Assembly: GCF_022829295.1 (NCBI RefSeq)
Contig: NZ_JAKSYH010000039.1
Coordinates: 17,319 to 81,318, forward strand
DNA: 64,000 nucleotides
Reading direction: 5' to 3'
DNA from: Methylobacterium sp. J-088
Lineage (GTDB): Bacteria > Pseudomonadota > Alphaproteobacteria > Rhizobiales > Beijerinckiaceae
A program made the position numbers and the translations under genes. Position 1 is the stretch's first letter. Each line of letters begins with the position of its first letter. The notes beneath the pieces were generated by a model. It saw nothing but the letters and a program-made list of their open reading frames with translations, searched no databases and had not been told where the DNA came from. This document shows positions 1 to 8,801 of this stretch, piece by piece.

Positions 1-39
1 CGGCGCAGGTGGCCGAAAGGGATGAAGAGACGAAGAGTC

Positions 40-264
40 ATGCGCGATACCGAGGTCAGCATCAGGTTTTTTTTGGCGGGAAAGGAGTGGGGTGCCCGCT
101 TCTGGCGGCAGGTCCCACGCCGAGGCGAGGAGGTCATGCTAGGCGGAAAGCATGAGGTCCGTGGCGCTTACCGGGTGACGCGCGTGGTGTGGGGTGTCGA
201 AGGGCCGGACGAAGAGCTGCTTGGCATCCAGGCCGTCAACGTCGAGGTCGAGCCCGTCGGGTAG
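40..264 (+). CDS. small hypothetical protein, paralogue A
   Basis: A protein of about 74 residues of unknown function with no signal peptide or membrane segment. The centre reads GARFWRQVPRRGEEVML and the C-terminus is acidic. It can be aligned with the small protein at 1187-1399: both have G-A followed by an aromatic residue, then VPR-x-GE, then a Y/F-R/K-V step and a final VE-containing strand. The in-frame ATG at 22 is also possible, but the ATG at 40 matches the start of the paralogue better and has a purine-rich GAAGAG stretch upstream. The codons are GC-rich at the third position. No function is proposed. Confidence 0.5.
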   Translation: MRDTEVSIRFFLAGKEWGARFWRQVPRRGEEVMLGGKHEVRGAYRVTRVVWGVEGPDEELLGIQAVNVEVEPVG

Positions 265-718
265 GGCGGAGGGCACCTGGCGGCCGAGCCCGGAACAGGG
301 CGCTGGTTATTCTCCGGAAACGGAGGTTTTCTGGGCCCCAGAATAGCCCACTACGGCACTGCTGCGGAGGACCGACATATTATGGCAACAGACCACCAAT
401 CCTTTACTCGGATTGGGTCGGGGGTTTGAGGCTCTCATCATCCGCCAACCACGATCTTGTTGCACACCAGACACCCCGATTTTTGCAGCGGAGCATGACA
501 CAAGCGAGAGATCATAAGATCGAAGCTGCGATCGGGGCCAGCTGCGCGGTCGCGAGCGCCGAGCCTTTGACCCTTCGTTTGGACCGGACCCTCGACGGCG
601 TGAAGGCGATCGGACGGCCTTCTGCGGCCCATAAACAGCTGGCCGACACGGCGTCCCGGCCGGGCACGGGCTGCTCGATCGTGAAGAATGCCGTGGCCTT
701 GGCCTCTCCGGCGCAGAG
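265..718. other. intergenic stretch, no convincing gene
   Basis: No frame here has both a plausible start and coding-like composition. Base composition is more even than in the flanking genes, with AT-richer patches near 360-500. A short palindrome (TTCTGGG, one base, CCCAGAA) lies near 330-345. It may be decayed DNA. Confidence 0.4.
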
Positions 719-778
719 ATAAGTGAGGCCGCCGCTTCCGAGGCTCAGCCACGGCACTGGTTTTACGACAACAAGGGT

Positions 779-1006
779 TTGGTGGCGCTGTTCTGCCTCT
801 TGTCGGTCGTCGCCATCTTTTGGCAGGTCAGTCGCTTCGAGGGCTTTCAGCCGATCTTCACCTGCGGCGGCCCCGAGGGAATCGATCGGGCGGTGCTGTC
901 GTCCGGCATGCAGGCGTGCATGGCCGATGCAAAATCGCAGGCGGCGCAGGCGCGCTGCATGCACGTCGTCTACGTTCTGGCGTGTACCGACGAAAGATGG
1001 CGATAA
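779..1006 (+). CDS. possible small membrane or secreted protein, uncertain start
   Basis: An open frame of 75 codons whose codons are strongly GC-rich in third position, unlike a random shadow. It begins with a hydrophobic helix (VALFCLLSVVAIFW) followed by a Cys-containing region (TCGG, ACMADAK, RCMHV, LACTD). Four cysteines after the helix suggest an exported domain. The only usual start in the frame is TTG at 779, yet the reading frame continues upstream to 635 with a sensible sequence just before the helix (HWFYDNKG). The N-terminus may therefore have been lost, or an unusual start is used. A hairpin overlaps the stop codon. I do not recognise the family. Confidence 0.35.
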   Translation: MVALFCLLSVVAIFWQVSRFEGFQPIFTCGGPEGIDRAVLSSGMQACMADAKSQAAQARCMHVVYVLACTDERWR

Positions 1007-1023
1007 TCGACGATAGCCATCTT
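994..1023 (+). terminator. hairpin at the end of the 779-1006 frame
   Basis: AAGATGGC (994-1001) pairs perfectly with GCCATCTT (1016-1023) across a 14-base loop. It overlaps the TAA stop of the preceding frame. There is no T-tract, so termination is only a guess. Confidence 0.25.
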
Positions 1024-1186
1024 CGGGCGGTGGTCGACGCCTTCGTCGGTGGCAGCAGCATCGACGCCCGCCCCACCGTCTCGCGTCGCCGCCGAGAGGC
1101 TCACGACGGAGAGCGCGCGGCGACGCCACGCGCCGGAATGTCGATCGCGCCGGCGGAACGGCGTTAGCACGCGAATCTGGCCGGCC

Positions 1187-1399
1187 TCAAACCTTCGCCT
1201 CGACCAGCAGATCGACCGTCGCATCCATGCCCTCGACCTGCGGGACGTGCTGAACCAGCATCACCTTGTAGAACTCGGGCGCCTGCGCCCCGGCGAGCGG
1301 CGGAAGCACGATGGTCTCCCCGATGCGCGGCACAACGATGAAATCCCAGGCGCCGAGTTTCTCGGTGGTCGTCAGCATCAACGTGCAGTGTACAGTCAT
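1187..1399 (-). CDS. small hypothetical protein, paralogue B
   Basis: A 70-residue protein of unknown function. The start is well supported: the ATG at 1399 is preceded by AGGAGG at good spacing, so longer versions of the frame are unlikely. It contains GAWDFIVVPRIGETIVL, and ends in ATVDLLVEAKV. The VPR-x-GE core and the alternating hydrophobic pattern suggest a small beta-rich fold shared with the protein at 40-264. It lies downstream of two glycosyltransferase genes on the same strand but about 240 bases from them, so membership of that operon is unproven. Confidence 0.6.
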   Translation of the reverse strand: MTVHCTLMLTTTEKLGAWDFIVVPRIGETIVLPPLAGAQAPEFYKVMLVQHVPQVEGMDATVDLLVEAKV

Positions 1400-1642
1400 T
1401 CCAACCTCCTGCCTGAATCTACGTGGCATCACCGCTCGCAGGGCGTCCAGCCGCTCGGCACGAACCGGAGCGGGGGGCGACGCCGCCCCGAGGTCTCACG
1501 AAGCAGCCACTTCGAGGTATCCGACTTTGGAACACCGGGTCGGAACACCGGCCCCCGGCCTCCGCACGTGCCGTTTCCTTGACAGGTCGAGCGACGGCAA
1601 AATGCCGACCGGGCGTCGGTTCGCCCCTCTGAACGGGCCGCC

Positions 1643-2800
1643 TCACAGGCCATCGAACACCCGATCGAGATCCTGAACGGACCGTTCGATCGAGAAGCGA
1701 GCCGTGACCGTGCTGCGCCCATCCGCCGCCAGCCGTGCGGCCATCGCGCGGTCGCTCAGGAGCGAGCGCAAGGCCTCGGCCAGGGCCACGCCGTCTCCCG
1801 GCGGATAGAGGAGGCCGGTCGTCCCGTGATCGATGATCTCGCCCACCCCGCCGCCCCGCGTGGCGACCACGGGACGGCCCAACGCCAGGCCCTCGACGAT
1901 GACGCGTCCGAACGGTTCCGGGTCGATCGACGTGTGCGCCACGATATCGACCGCCGCCATGAGGCGCCGGACGTCCTTTCGGAAGCCCAGGAATTTGACC
2001 CGATCGGACAGGTGCTTCTGTTCGACCAGGGCCCGGATGCGATCGAAATAGGCGCTGTCCTGATAGGTCGCGTCACCGACCACGAGGGCCTGCAGGCCCG
2101 GAACACGCTCCACCGCCTCGATCAGAACGTGCTGGCCCTTCCACGTGGCGATACGGCCGAACAGGCCGACCGTCGGAAGATCCGGCAGACCGGCTTCCTG
2201 CAGGACCGAACCGCGATCCGTGTCCGAGGCGGCGGGGACATCCGCCGCGAAATCGAAACCGTTGTAGACGACGGAGATCGAGTCGGCCCTGCCGCCGCAT
2301 TCGATCAGAGCGTCCCGGGCGGCCAGGGAATTGGTCACCACGTGGGACGTCATGTGGTTGGCGAAGAAGACCAGGGCCCGCCGCATCGTTGGCGAGAAAC
2401 TGCTGTCCGTCACCAGATCGTGCAGGATCCAGACGAACGGCTTGCGCGCGAGGCGTGCGGCGAGACCGGCCAGGAACAGGGACTTCTGGCTGTTGGCGCA
2501 GACCACGTCGACGCCGCGAAAAGCCCTGATCAGTGCGCCCACGACCGCGAAGATGCCGATCAGGGCCGAGACGACAGCGCGAATGCTTGATCCGCGCTTC
2601 AGCCTCAGGATCTGAGCGCCGGCCTTCACGGTCCTGGCGTCCGATCCCGCATCGATCAGATCCTGAACCAAAGGTCCGTCGTCGAGGAAGACGACCGGCC
2701 AATGGCGGCCGGTCTGCTTCGCATGGACGACGATATCGCGAAGAAAGAGTTCGGCGCCCCCGTAATGGGCAGCATGCGTGACGAACAGAATCTTCTTCAT
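1643..2800 (-). CDS. GT4 family glycosyltransferase
   Basis: A 385-residue retaining glycosyltransferase with the GT-B fold, expected to move a sugar from a nucleotide-sugar donor onto a lipid-linked or polysaccharide acceptor at the inner membrane. The N-terminal half opens with KKILFVTHAAHYGGAELFL, the usual glycine-rich acceptor-side loop. The C-terminal half has GLFGRIATWKGQHVLIEA and the donor-binding segment EPFGRVIVEGLALGRPVVAT with the E-x7-E pattern of GT4 enzymes. It follows another glycosyltransferase and an ExoF-like export gene on the same strand, which points to exopolysaccharide assembly. Donor and acceptor cannot be told from sequence. Confidence 0.85.
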   Translation of the reverse strand: MKKILFVTHAAHYGGAELFLRDIVVHAKQTGRHWPVVFLDDGPLVQDLIDAGSDARTVKAGAQILRLKRGSSIRAVVSALIGIFAVVGALIRAFRGVDVVCANSQKSLFLAGLAARLARKPFVWILHDLVTDSSFSPTMRRALVFFANHMTSHVVTNSLAARDALIECGGRADSISVVYNGFDFAADVPAASDTDRGSVLQEAGLPDLPTVGLFGRIATWKGQHVLIEAVERVPGLQALVVGDATYQDSAYFDRIRALVEQKHLSDRVKFLGFRKDVRRLMAAVDIVAHTSIDPEPFGRVIVEGLALGRPVVATRGGGVGEIIDHGTTGLLYPPGDGVALAEALRSLLSDRAMAARLAADGRSTVTARFSIERSVQDLDRVFDGL

Positions 2801-2980
2801 GGTGCGTTCCGGGCCATGACCGACAGGCGCGCCACGCCGATGATGCAGGAGAAAGTCCAGGCTCCGGTGTTTCCACCCGCCGGAGCGCTGAAGGGTGCGG
2901 TGCGAGCTGGGCGATCCATCAGGCCATCAGACCTTTCCGAGTGCGCCCCAGCGAAACGGCGTCCATTCCGGCGGCGCGCT

Positions 2981-4096
2981 CTAAAGGTTGGGCCGGCTGT
3001 CCGCCCCCGATCGCGCCATGGTCCGGTCGATGAACTGCGACATCTCGCGGGTGAAACGATCCAGGCCGAACTCCGAGGCCCGGCGGGCGATACGCTCCGG
3101 TTCGAAGGCGATCTGCCGGCTGCGCTCGACCGCGTCGATCAGGCAATCGACGGTCTGTTCATGGAAGAACGTGCCGGTGATCGAATCCTGGACGGTTTCC
3201 GTTGCTCCGCCGCGCGCATACGCGATCACCGGGCGGCCGCTCGCCATCGCTTCGACCGGAACGATGCCGAAATCCTCCTCGCCCGGGAAGATCAGGGCTT
3301 GGCAGCGTGCATAGTGATGCTGAAGGACCGGGAAGGGCTGCGGCCCGAGGATCTTCACCGTGGGACCCGCGAGGCTGCGCAGCTCACGCAGCATCTCGCC
3401 GCCGCCGATCACCACCAGGGGCTTCTGCAGCCGATTGAACGCTTCGACGGCCAGTTCGGGGCGCTTGTAGCGGACGAGTTCGCCCACCATCAGGTAGAAA
3501 TCGCCGATCTCCTGGTCGGGTACGATGGAGAAGGCAGCCGTATCGACCGGCGGATAGACCACCGTCGCCTGGCGCCGATAGTAGGTCTCGATGCGACGGG
3601 CGACCGTGGCGGAATTCGCCACGAACTCGTGGACGCGGTTGGCGGAAATCGCGTCCCAATTGCGAATGTAATGTGCCGCGGGCGGCATGACGAGTCGGTT
3701 GATGAAACCCGTGCGCTCCCGGTAATCATGGAACATGTTCCAGACGTAGCGCATCGGGGAGTGGCAATAGCAGATATGGGTCGAGGCGGAGGGCGGGATG
3801 ATGCCCTTCGCGGGCCCTGACTCGCTGCTGATCACGAGGTCGTAGCCGCGCAGGTCGAGCTGCTCCAGCGCCATGGGCATGAGCGGCAGGTACGACTTGT
3901 ATTTCGCCACCGAGAACGGCAACCGGCCGATAAACGACGTCTTGATCTGGTGCGCCTTGATGGTCGGGGAGATCGCCGCCGGATCATAGACGTGGGTGAA
4001 GATATCGGCGTTCGGATACATGTTGCACAGGGCTTCCACGACCTTCTCGCCGCCGCGCATTCCCACCAGCCAGTAATGAACGATCGCAACTTTCAT
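2981..4096 (-). CDS. GT4 family glycosyltransferase
   Basis: A 371-residue GT-B glycosyltransferase. The N-terminus MKVAIVHYWLVGMRGGEKV is typical of GT4 enzymes that start with a Rossmann strand and a GGxE loop. The C-terminal half contains DFYLMVGELVRYKRPELAVEAF and then FPGEEDFGIVPVEAMASGRPVIAY, the conserved donor site. CGAGG lies upstream of the ATG. It sits between an ExoF-like gene upstream and a second GT4 gene downstream, with 180-240 base spacers, so all three may form one polysaccharide unit. Sugar specificity is unknown. Confidence 0.85.
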   Translation of the reverse strand: MKVAIVHYWLVGMRGGEKVVEALCNMYPNADIFTHVYDPAAISPTIKAHQIKTSFIGRLPFSVAKYKSYLPLMPMALEQLDLRGYDLVISSESGPAKGIIPPSASTHICYCHSPMRYVWNMFHDYRERTGFINRLVMPPAAHYIRNWDAISANRVHEFVANSATVARRIETYYRRQATVVYPPVDTAAFSIVPDQEIGDFYLMVGELVRYKRPELAVEAFNRLQKPLVVIGGGEMLRELRSLAGPTVKILGPQPFPVLQHHYARCQALIFPGEEDFGIVPVEAMASGRPVIAYARGGATETVQDSITGTFFHEQTVDCLIDAVERSRQIAFEPERIARRASEFGLDRFTREMSQFIDRTMARSGADSRPNL

Positions 4097-4210
4097 TCAG
4101 TTTGCCTCGGCCTGGAACGGACTGGTTTTTCGAGATATCTCGCGCGGCACCAATTCGAGACGCGGTGGCGCGGGCTGTGCTGTGGTGGCCTTCGGCGCAG
4201 ACTGCATCTT

Positions 4211-4253
4211 CGCGGTCTCGACGATGGAGACGTCCTCCATCGTCGAGACCGCG
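4211..4253. repeat. perfect 19-bp inverted repeat between exoF-like and glycosyltransferase genes
   Basis: The arm at 4211-4229 (CGCGGTCTCGACGATGGAG) is the exact reverse complement of 4235-4253, with a 5-base loop ACGTC. It lies in the 240-base gap after the exoF-like stop. There is no T-run on either side, so it is not a classical intrinsic terminator. RNA processing or stability control, or protein binding, are possible. Confidence 0.75.
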
Positions 4254-4336
4254 GTGCCAGCGTGTGCTGCAGCCGTGTGTGGCGGGTCGGGCGCCCTGCG
4301 GCGCGCCGAGCCGGTGTCTACGTCGGTGCAGAGCGT

Positions 4337-5698
4337 CTAGCGGATGCTCTTCAGCTGCGCTCCGGGAAGCTGGCCGGCCGCCTGCTCGGACCCGAGCTCG
4401 CTGCGCCCGGTCTCGGCGAAGTCGGGCCGCCGGTTGATCCGCACGCGGATGACGTCCTCGGGGAAGACGGGCGTGCTCTCCTCGGCTGCGATCTCCTGCG
4501 CCTTGCCGTCGACCTTTCGGACGATGCTGTAGGAGATCCGGGCGTTTCGATCGCTCGCCTTCGAGATGAAGCCGTCTGTCTCGGACAGCAGCGCCTGGGC
4601 CGTGCTGATCTTCTCCTTGGTCTCCTGCATCTTCAGGGAGACCTCATGGATTTCGTCGGAGACCGAATTCCTGAACTTGTTGCGCAGCTCCAGGCTGTCC
4701 CGATCGGCCTTGCTCAGCTCCTGCTGGGCACGGAGGATCGAGGTCGAGATATCGAGCTTGGACGACTCGAATTGCGCGAGCTGCTGTTCGAGGGTCGATT
4801 GCCGCGCGTTGACGGTGAGACCCTTGTTCATGAGCGTATCGACCGCATCCCGCTCGCGCTTGGCGAGTTCGATCTGGCGTTGCTGCGACTGCGCCCGCTC
4901 GTTGAGCGAGGTGACCTCCTGGGAGAGGAGCACCTTGAGCGCCTCGTAGGACTTGAGCTGCGCGCGCATCGACTCTTTGCGCGACTGGAAGATGCTGCCC
5001 TGCTGCTTGATGAAATCGCGGACGGTCGGGTTGCTGGCCTGATTGTTGATTTCGGCGGGGAAGGTGATGCTGTTGGCGTCCGCCAGTTCCGCGTTCAGGC
5101 GCGCCAGCCGCGTCATGTAGGAGGACAGGCTCAGCTGCAGGACGTTGAGGTCGCCCTCACCGCTGATCGATTCCCGCTCCGGCCGTTCGTCGGCAGTCCG
5201 GCGGAACCCGCCCGCGATGCCGACCGCCTGGAGGACCGTCAGGTTGGGGCGGTAGGGGTAGTCGCCGGCCTTGGTGACCGGACCGAGGATGTAGAACGGG
5301 CGGTACTGGGTGATCTCGATCGCGATCTCGGGCCGCTTGACGGTGCCGATCTTCTTGACGAGGCCCTCCGCGATGACGTCGGACAGTTCGCTCGTCGTTT
5401 TTCCCGTCGCCTTGACCTCGCCGATCAGCGGCAGCGAAATGTAGCCCGACGAATTGATCGTGTATTCCCCGGATATCGCGTCCCACTCGTAGACCTGAGC
5501 CTGCGAGGCGCGCCATTCGCTCGCGCGCACGCGGGTCTTGTCGCCGGCACCGAGCCTGTAATCGCTGTCGACGGCGTGGCCGCTTGTCGGCACCATCACG
5601 ATCAGGGCGACCAGCGAACAGACGACGGCCAGAGATCTGGAGCCGGCGAGACGCATGCGTATTATTCGGCGGTTCAAGCCGCCCGCATGTTTATCCAT
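4337..5698 (-). CDS. ExoF-like polysaccharide export protein
   Basis: A 453-residue periplasmic or outer-membrane polysaccharide biosynthesis/export protein. After a basic N-terminus there is a hydrophobic segment (residues about 20-43, ending SGHAV), consistent with a signal peptide or anchor. Residues about 45-130 resemble the polysaccharide export domain (DYRLGAGDKTRVRAS, SGYISLPLIGEVKATGKT). Next comes an SLBB-like segment (YILGPVTKAGDYPYRPNLTVLQAVGIAGG). Residues about 190-375 are a long Q/E/K/R-rich coiled coil, as in ExoF proteins of rhizobia. AAGGA lies upstream of the start. It is the first gene of a minus-strand set with two glycosyltransferases. Confidence 0.8.
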   Translation of the reverse strand: MDKHAGGLNRRIIRMRLAGSRSLAVVCSLVALIVMVPTSGHAVDSDYRLGAGDKTRVRASEWRASQAQVYEWDAISGEYTINSSGYISLPLIGEVKATGKTTSELSDVIAEGLVKKIGTVKRPEIAIEITQYRPFYILGPVTKAGDYPYRPNLTVLQAVGIAGGFRRTADERPERESISGEGDLNVLQLSLSSYMTRLARLNAELADANSITFPAEINNQASNPTVRDFIKQQGSIFQSRKESMRAQLKSYEALKVLLSQEVTSLNERAQSQQRQIELAKRERDAVDTLMNKGLTVNARQSTLEQQLAQFESSKLDISTSILRAQQELSKADRDSLELRNKFRNSVSDEIHEVSLKMQETKEKISTAQALLSETDGFISKASDRNARISYSIVRKVDGKAQEIAAEESTPVFPEDVIRVRINRRPDFAETGRSELGSEQAAGQLPGAQLKSIR

Positions 5699-6309
5699 GG
5701 TCGTAATCCTTACGCGTCGCCGATCCGGAAATTAAGCCATTCCTAATATCGGATCCAGGCGGAAACCCGCCCGATCTGAAATCTTGGTATCCGGCCCAGC
5801 CGCAACCCGACATGGCCTGCCTGCCGGGATCGGCGCCCGCTCGCACTGGAACCCGGCGCATCATCGGCAGGAGCCAGGCGCGTCGTGTCGTCCGCGAGCC
5901 GAACAAGGTGAGCGCGCGCGGATGCGTCGCCGCGGACTCTGCCGGGATGGCTAGGCCGCGTCCAGCGCCACAAGCCGGCTTCCCAGGTTGGAGAATGCGG
6001 AGGACCGGTCGTCCCGGAGGAAATCGGGGGGTATCGACCGGACGGGCGGCGTTCGCGCGTCGCGACTTGCTGGCCGTTGGGGACGTCAACGTCTCTGTGC
6101 CGGTCATCGATCCGGTGCCTCCTGGGCTGATCGAGCAACCAGTTCAGCGCGACCTGAAACCAAGCCTTGTCCGACGACCGGAATGACCGCCTCACGTTGT
6201 GCAGCGCAGCATGTCCCGGATATACACGACAACAGGCGCAAACGCCTATTGGCCAATCATGAGGCTTTTGTAACGGACGTGAGCGGCTCGAGACTCCCGG
6301 GCCTGCGCA
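5699..6309. other. intergenic region upstream of the exoF-like gene
   Basis: About 610 bases between two minus-strand genes. Frames here are open only because the region is GC-rich; their translations are Arg/Pro/Ser-rich and resemble no family. The part next to 5699 is AT-richer and probably carries the exoF-like promoter. I cannot place promoter boxes with confidence. Confidence 0.4.
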
Positions 6310-6537
6310 TCACAGCCGTTTGGTCGCCGCGACCCAGCGGCGCTCGACCCACCCGGCGATGCGGCACCACAGAGCGTTTGGAAGCCAGTACAGCTTCACC
6401 GCGATGGCGCAGCCGGCCAGCAGCACCAGGAATAGATACGCCACCGCGTTCAGCATCAGGCTCGGCGGCTCGTCGACCTCGGCCCGATCGTACCAGATCG
6501 GGTCGTCGTACCGGCGCGGATCATTATCGTCCAACAC
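6310..6537 (-). CDS. small single-pass membrane protein
   Basis: A 75-residue protein starting with GTG, supported by GGAGGG five bases upstream. The first 28 residues are acidic and polar (LDDNDPRRYDDPIWYDRAEVDEPP). One strong transmembrane helix follows (LMLNAVAYLFLVLLAGCAIAV), then a short basic and aromatic tail (LYWLPNALWCRIAGWVERRW). A cytoplasmic basic tail would put the N-terminus outside. The function is unknown. The gene is divergent from tRNA-Pro and has no obvious operon partner. Confidence 0.6.
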   Translation of the reverse strand: MLDDNDPRRYDDPIWYDRAEVDEPPSLMLNAVAYLFLVLLAGCAIAVKLYWLPNALWCRIAGWVERRWVAATKRL

Positions 6538-6808
6538 TGGGATCCCTCCATCACGCGCCGGGGCGCGGCGGGAGACATTAGCAAATCATTTACCAATGCC
6601 GCTGTCACGGTCGACTGACGGATTGGCGGTCGATCGACCCGGGTATTGCCTGTGAGTTTCGGTGATTGATGACGGACCACGCCCCGCACCGCGGCGTGGT
6701 CCGGCCGCGGCGCCCTAGAGTGGCGCCATTTCAGCCCCCGTGCGACGCAGGCTCGCCTTGCGGCCGGACGGGCGAAACGCTAGGGATCTGAGCCCGTAAA
6801 CGGGATGT

Positions 6809-6885
<77 letters not shown>

Positions 6886-6910
6886 TTTGTTCAGGAGCCT
6901 GTCGCGTCAG

Positions 6911-7222
6911 ATGCCGAGTGCCCGCATCTTCCGTCCGTCCCGGGATGCCACGCAGTCCGGCCTCGCCCGGACCAAGCAGTGGGTCCTGGAGTTCGACCGG
7001 ACCAGCCCGCGCGAGATCGATCCGCTGATGGGCTGGAACGGATCCTCCGACATGATGCAGCAGGTCCGGCTGGAATTCGACACGGAGGAGGAGGCGGTGG
7101 CCTACGCCAAGCGCGAGGGCATCGCCTACCGCGTCGAGCAGCCGGCCAAGCCCGCCGCCCGCAAGGGCCTGTCCTATTCGGATAACTTCAAATTCAACCG
7201 CACCGCGCCCTGGACGCACTGA
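6911..7222 (+). CDS. NDUFS4-like respiratory complex I accessory protein
   Basis: A 103-residue homologue of the 18-kDa complex I accessory subunit (NDUFS4/AQDQ), a family found in alphaproteobacteria and mitochondria. It should bind the peripheral arm of NADH:ubiquinone oxidoreductase on the cytoplasmic side. Recognisable segments are ARIFRPSRDATQSGLARTKQWVLEF, DPLMGWNGSSDMMQQVRLEFDTEEEAVAYAKREGI and GLSYSDNFKFNRTAPWTH. The ATG at 6911 is preferred because the longer frame would run into tRNA-Pro. The gene is monocistronic and converges with the deaminase gene four bases downstream. Confidence 0.9.
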   Translation: MPSARIFRPSRDATQSGLARTKQWVLEFDRTSPREIDPLMGWNGSSDMMQQVRLEFDTEEEAVAYAKREGIAYRVEQPAKPAARKGLSYSDNFKFNRTAPWTH

Positions 7223-7226
7223 GGCG

Positions 7227-7685
7227 TCAGGCGTCCCGCCGCGCCCGCCATGCCGGGTAGGGCGAATCGCCCGCCGGTCTGAGCTGGCTGAGCTGCATCG
7301 GTTGCGCGTCGAGGGGCTGGCACAGCTCGGCATAGATCGAAGCGCTTCCGGCTCCGTACTGCTCGGCCTCCTCGGCCGAGAACGCGAAGTAGCCGCGCTT
7401 GAAGCCGGCGAGCCGCATCGCGGCGTGGCACATCGGGCAGGGGCGCCCGCTCGCATACATCACGCAATCGGACAGGTCGCGGCGGCCCAGGATCCGGCTC
7501 GCCTCACGCAGCGCCACCATCTCGGCATGGGCGCTCGGGTCGTTGGTCGCGTGGACGGTGTTGGCCGCCCGGACGAGGATGGCGCCGTCGCGCACGATCA
7601 CGGCCCCATAGGGCGAGCCGCCCGCAGCGACGTTCTCGGCGGCGAGCGCGACGGCCTCGCCGATATAGGATTCGTGCGTGGACAT
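7227..7685 (-). CDS. nucleoside/guanine deaminase family protein
   Basis: A 152-residue zinc-dependent deaminase of the CDA/GuaD/TadA superfamily, cytoplasmic. The zinc site is intact: H53-A-E55 (SAHAEMVALREA) supplies one ligand and the proton shuttle, and PCPMC (C83, C86) supplies the other two. The C-terminal part with YFAFSAEEAEQYGAGSASIYAEL resembles guanine deaminases of the Bacillus GuaD type more than tRNA adenosine deaminases. Hydrolytic deamination of guanine or a related base is therefore the likely reaction. It may work in purine salvage, but no pathway neighbours are present. Confidence 0.8.
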   Translation of the reverse strand: MSTHESYIGEAVALAAENVAAGGSPYGAVIVRDGAILVRAANTVHATNDPSAHAEMVALREASRILGRRDLSDCVMYASGRPCPMCHAAMRLAGFKRGYFAFSAEEAEQYGAGSASIYAELCQPLDAQPMQLSQLRPAGDSPYPAWRARRDA

Positions 7686-7733
7686 GATCCTGCCCCTCTC
7701 AATGGCGCTCCAACGCCGGGCCCGGCCGGGAGT

Positions 7734-8801
7734 TCAGAACGCGTAGCGAACCGTGCAGGTGGGCAGGGTCTCGGCGAGGAGCGCCTTGAAGCGCGTGAGC
7801 CACCGGCCCTTCCAGCCGGCCCGGTAGCGCAGGTTCGCGCCTCCGCCCTCCGACACCTTGGCCTCCTGGATGTCGGGCCGCCACAGCAGATCCTCAGCGC
7901 GGGGGTGCCAGCCGAGATTGACCGCGTGCAGATCCGCGTTGTGGGTCAGCATGATGATCTCGCATTTGAGCTGCGCCCTGGCGGCGTCCGAGAGCGTGCC
8001 GTCGATCTCGGCGAAGAGGGCGCGCCAATCGGCCTCCCAGCCCTCGTACAGGATCACGGGCGAGAAGTTGGCGTGGACCTCGTAGCCCGCCGCCACGAAA
8101 TCGTTGATCGCGGCGATCCGCTCCGGCATCGGGGCGGTGCGCACGTCGACGATTCGGGCGATGCGCGCCGGCATGAGCGAGAAGCGGATCCGCGTCTTGC
8201 CCTGCGGATCGTAGTTCAACAGGTCGCGGTTCACGGTCTTGGTGGCGAAGGACGCCTTCGCGTTCGGCAGGTCGCGGAACAGCGCGATCAGGCTCCCGAC
8301 GCCGCTGCTCACCGCGGCATCGACCGAGAGATCGCCGTTCTCCCCGATGTCGTAGATCCAGAAGGCCGGATCGATCAGGTCCGGTGCCGGCAGGGGGCCC
8401 TGGCGCGCGGCGTGGCGTTGGATCGCCGCGCAGGCCTGCTCGATATTCACGAACAGCGAGATCGGGTTGGCGAAGCCCTTCCGGCGCGGCACGTAGCAAT
8501 AGGCACAGGCCATCGCGCAGCCGTTGGAGGTCGAGGGCGCGATGAAATGGGCGCTCCGGCCGTTCGGCCGCATGGTCAGGCCCTTCTTTACGCCCAGCAC
8601 GAGGGTCGAGCGCTTGATCCGTACCCAATCGTCCACCGATCCGGCGTTGCCGTGCAGGTCCGGGATGTTCCAGTGCGACGGTACCGGGATGCGCTCGGCC
8701 TCGGGGAAGCGCGCGAGGATCTCCTGACCGAGCGGGTAATCGGCCACGACGGGTTCGTGGTAGATCCGTCGGATATCGAGGAGATCGCGCGTGAGGGCCA
8801 T
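7734..8801 (-). CDS. SPL-family radical SAM protein
   Basis: A 355-residue radical S-adenosylmethionine enzyme of the spore photoproduct lyase-like family. The iron-sulphur binding motif is CAMACAYC (CxxxCxxC) in SNGCAMACAYCYVPRRKGF. The following TIM-barrel strands include FWIYDIGENGDLSVDAAVSSG, SFATKTVNRDLLNYDPQGKTRIRFSLMP and FSPVILYEGWEADW, all typical of SPL-like proteins from non-sporulating bacteria. The ATG at 8801 is chosen because residues before it do not look coding. Substrate is unknown: repair of UV-induced DNA lesions is only a guess by family. Gene neighbours give no help. Confidence 0.8.
   Translation of the reverse strand: MALTRDLLDIRRIYHEPVVADYPLGQEILARFPEAERIPVPSHWNIPDLHGNAGSVDDWVRIKRSTLVLGVKKGLTMRPNGRSAHFIAPSTSNGCAMACAYCYVPRRKGFANPISLFVNIEQACAAIQRHAARQGPLPAPDLIDPAFWIYDIGENGDLSVDAAVSSGVGSLIALFRDLPNAKASFATKTVNRDLLNYDPQGKTRIRFSLMPARIARIVDVRTAPMPERIAAINDFVAAGYEVHANFSPVILYEGWEADWRALFAEIDGTLSDAARAQLKCEIIMLTHNADLHAVNLGWHPRAEDLLWRPDIQEAKVSEGGGANLRYRAGWKGRWLTRFKALLAETLPTCTVRYAF

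Noticed and set aside
5743..6195. A possible 150-residue protein upstream of the exoF-like gene
   Set aside because: No ribosome-binding site, Arg/Pro/Ser-rich translation, and equal-length frames on the other strand indicate a chance frame.
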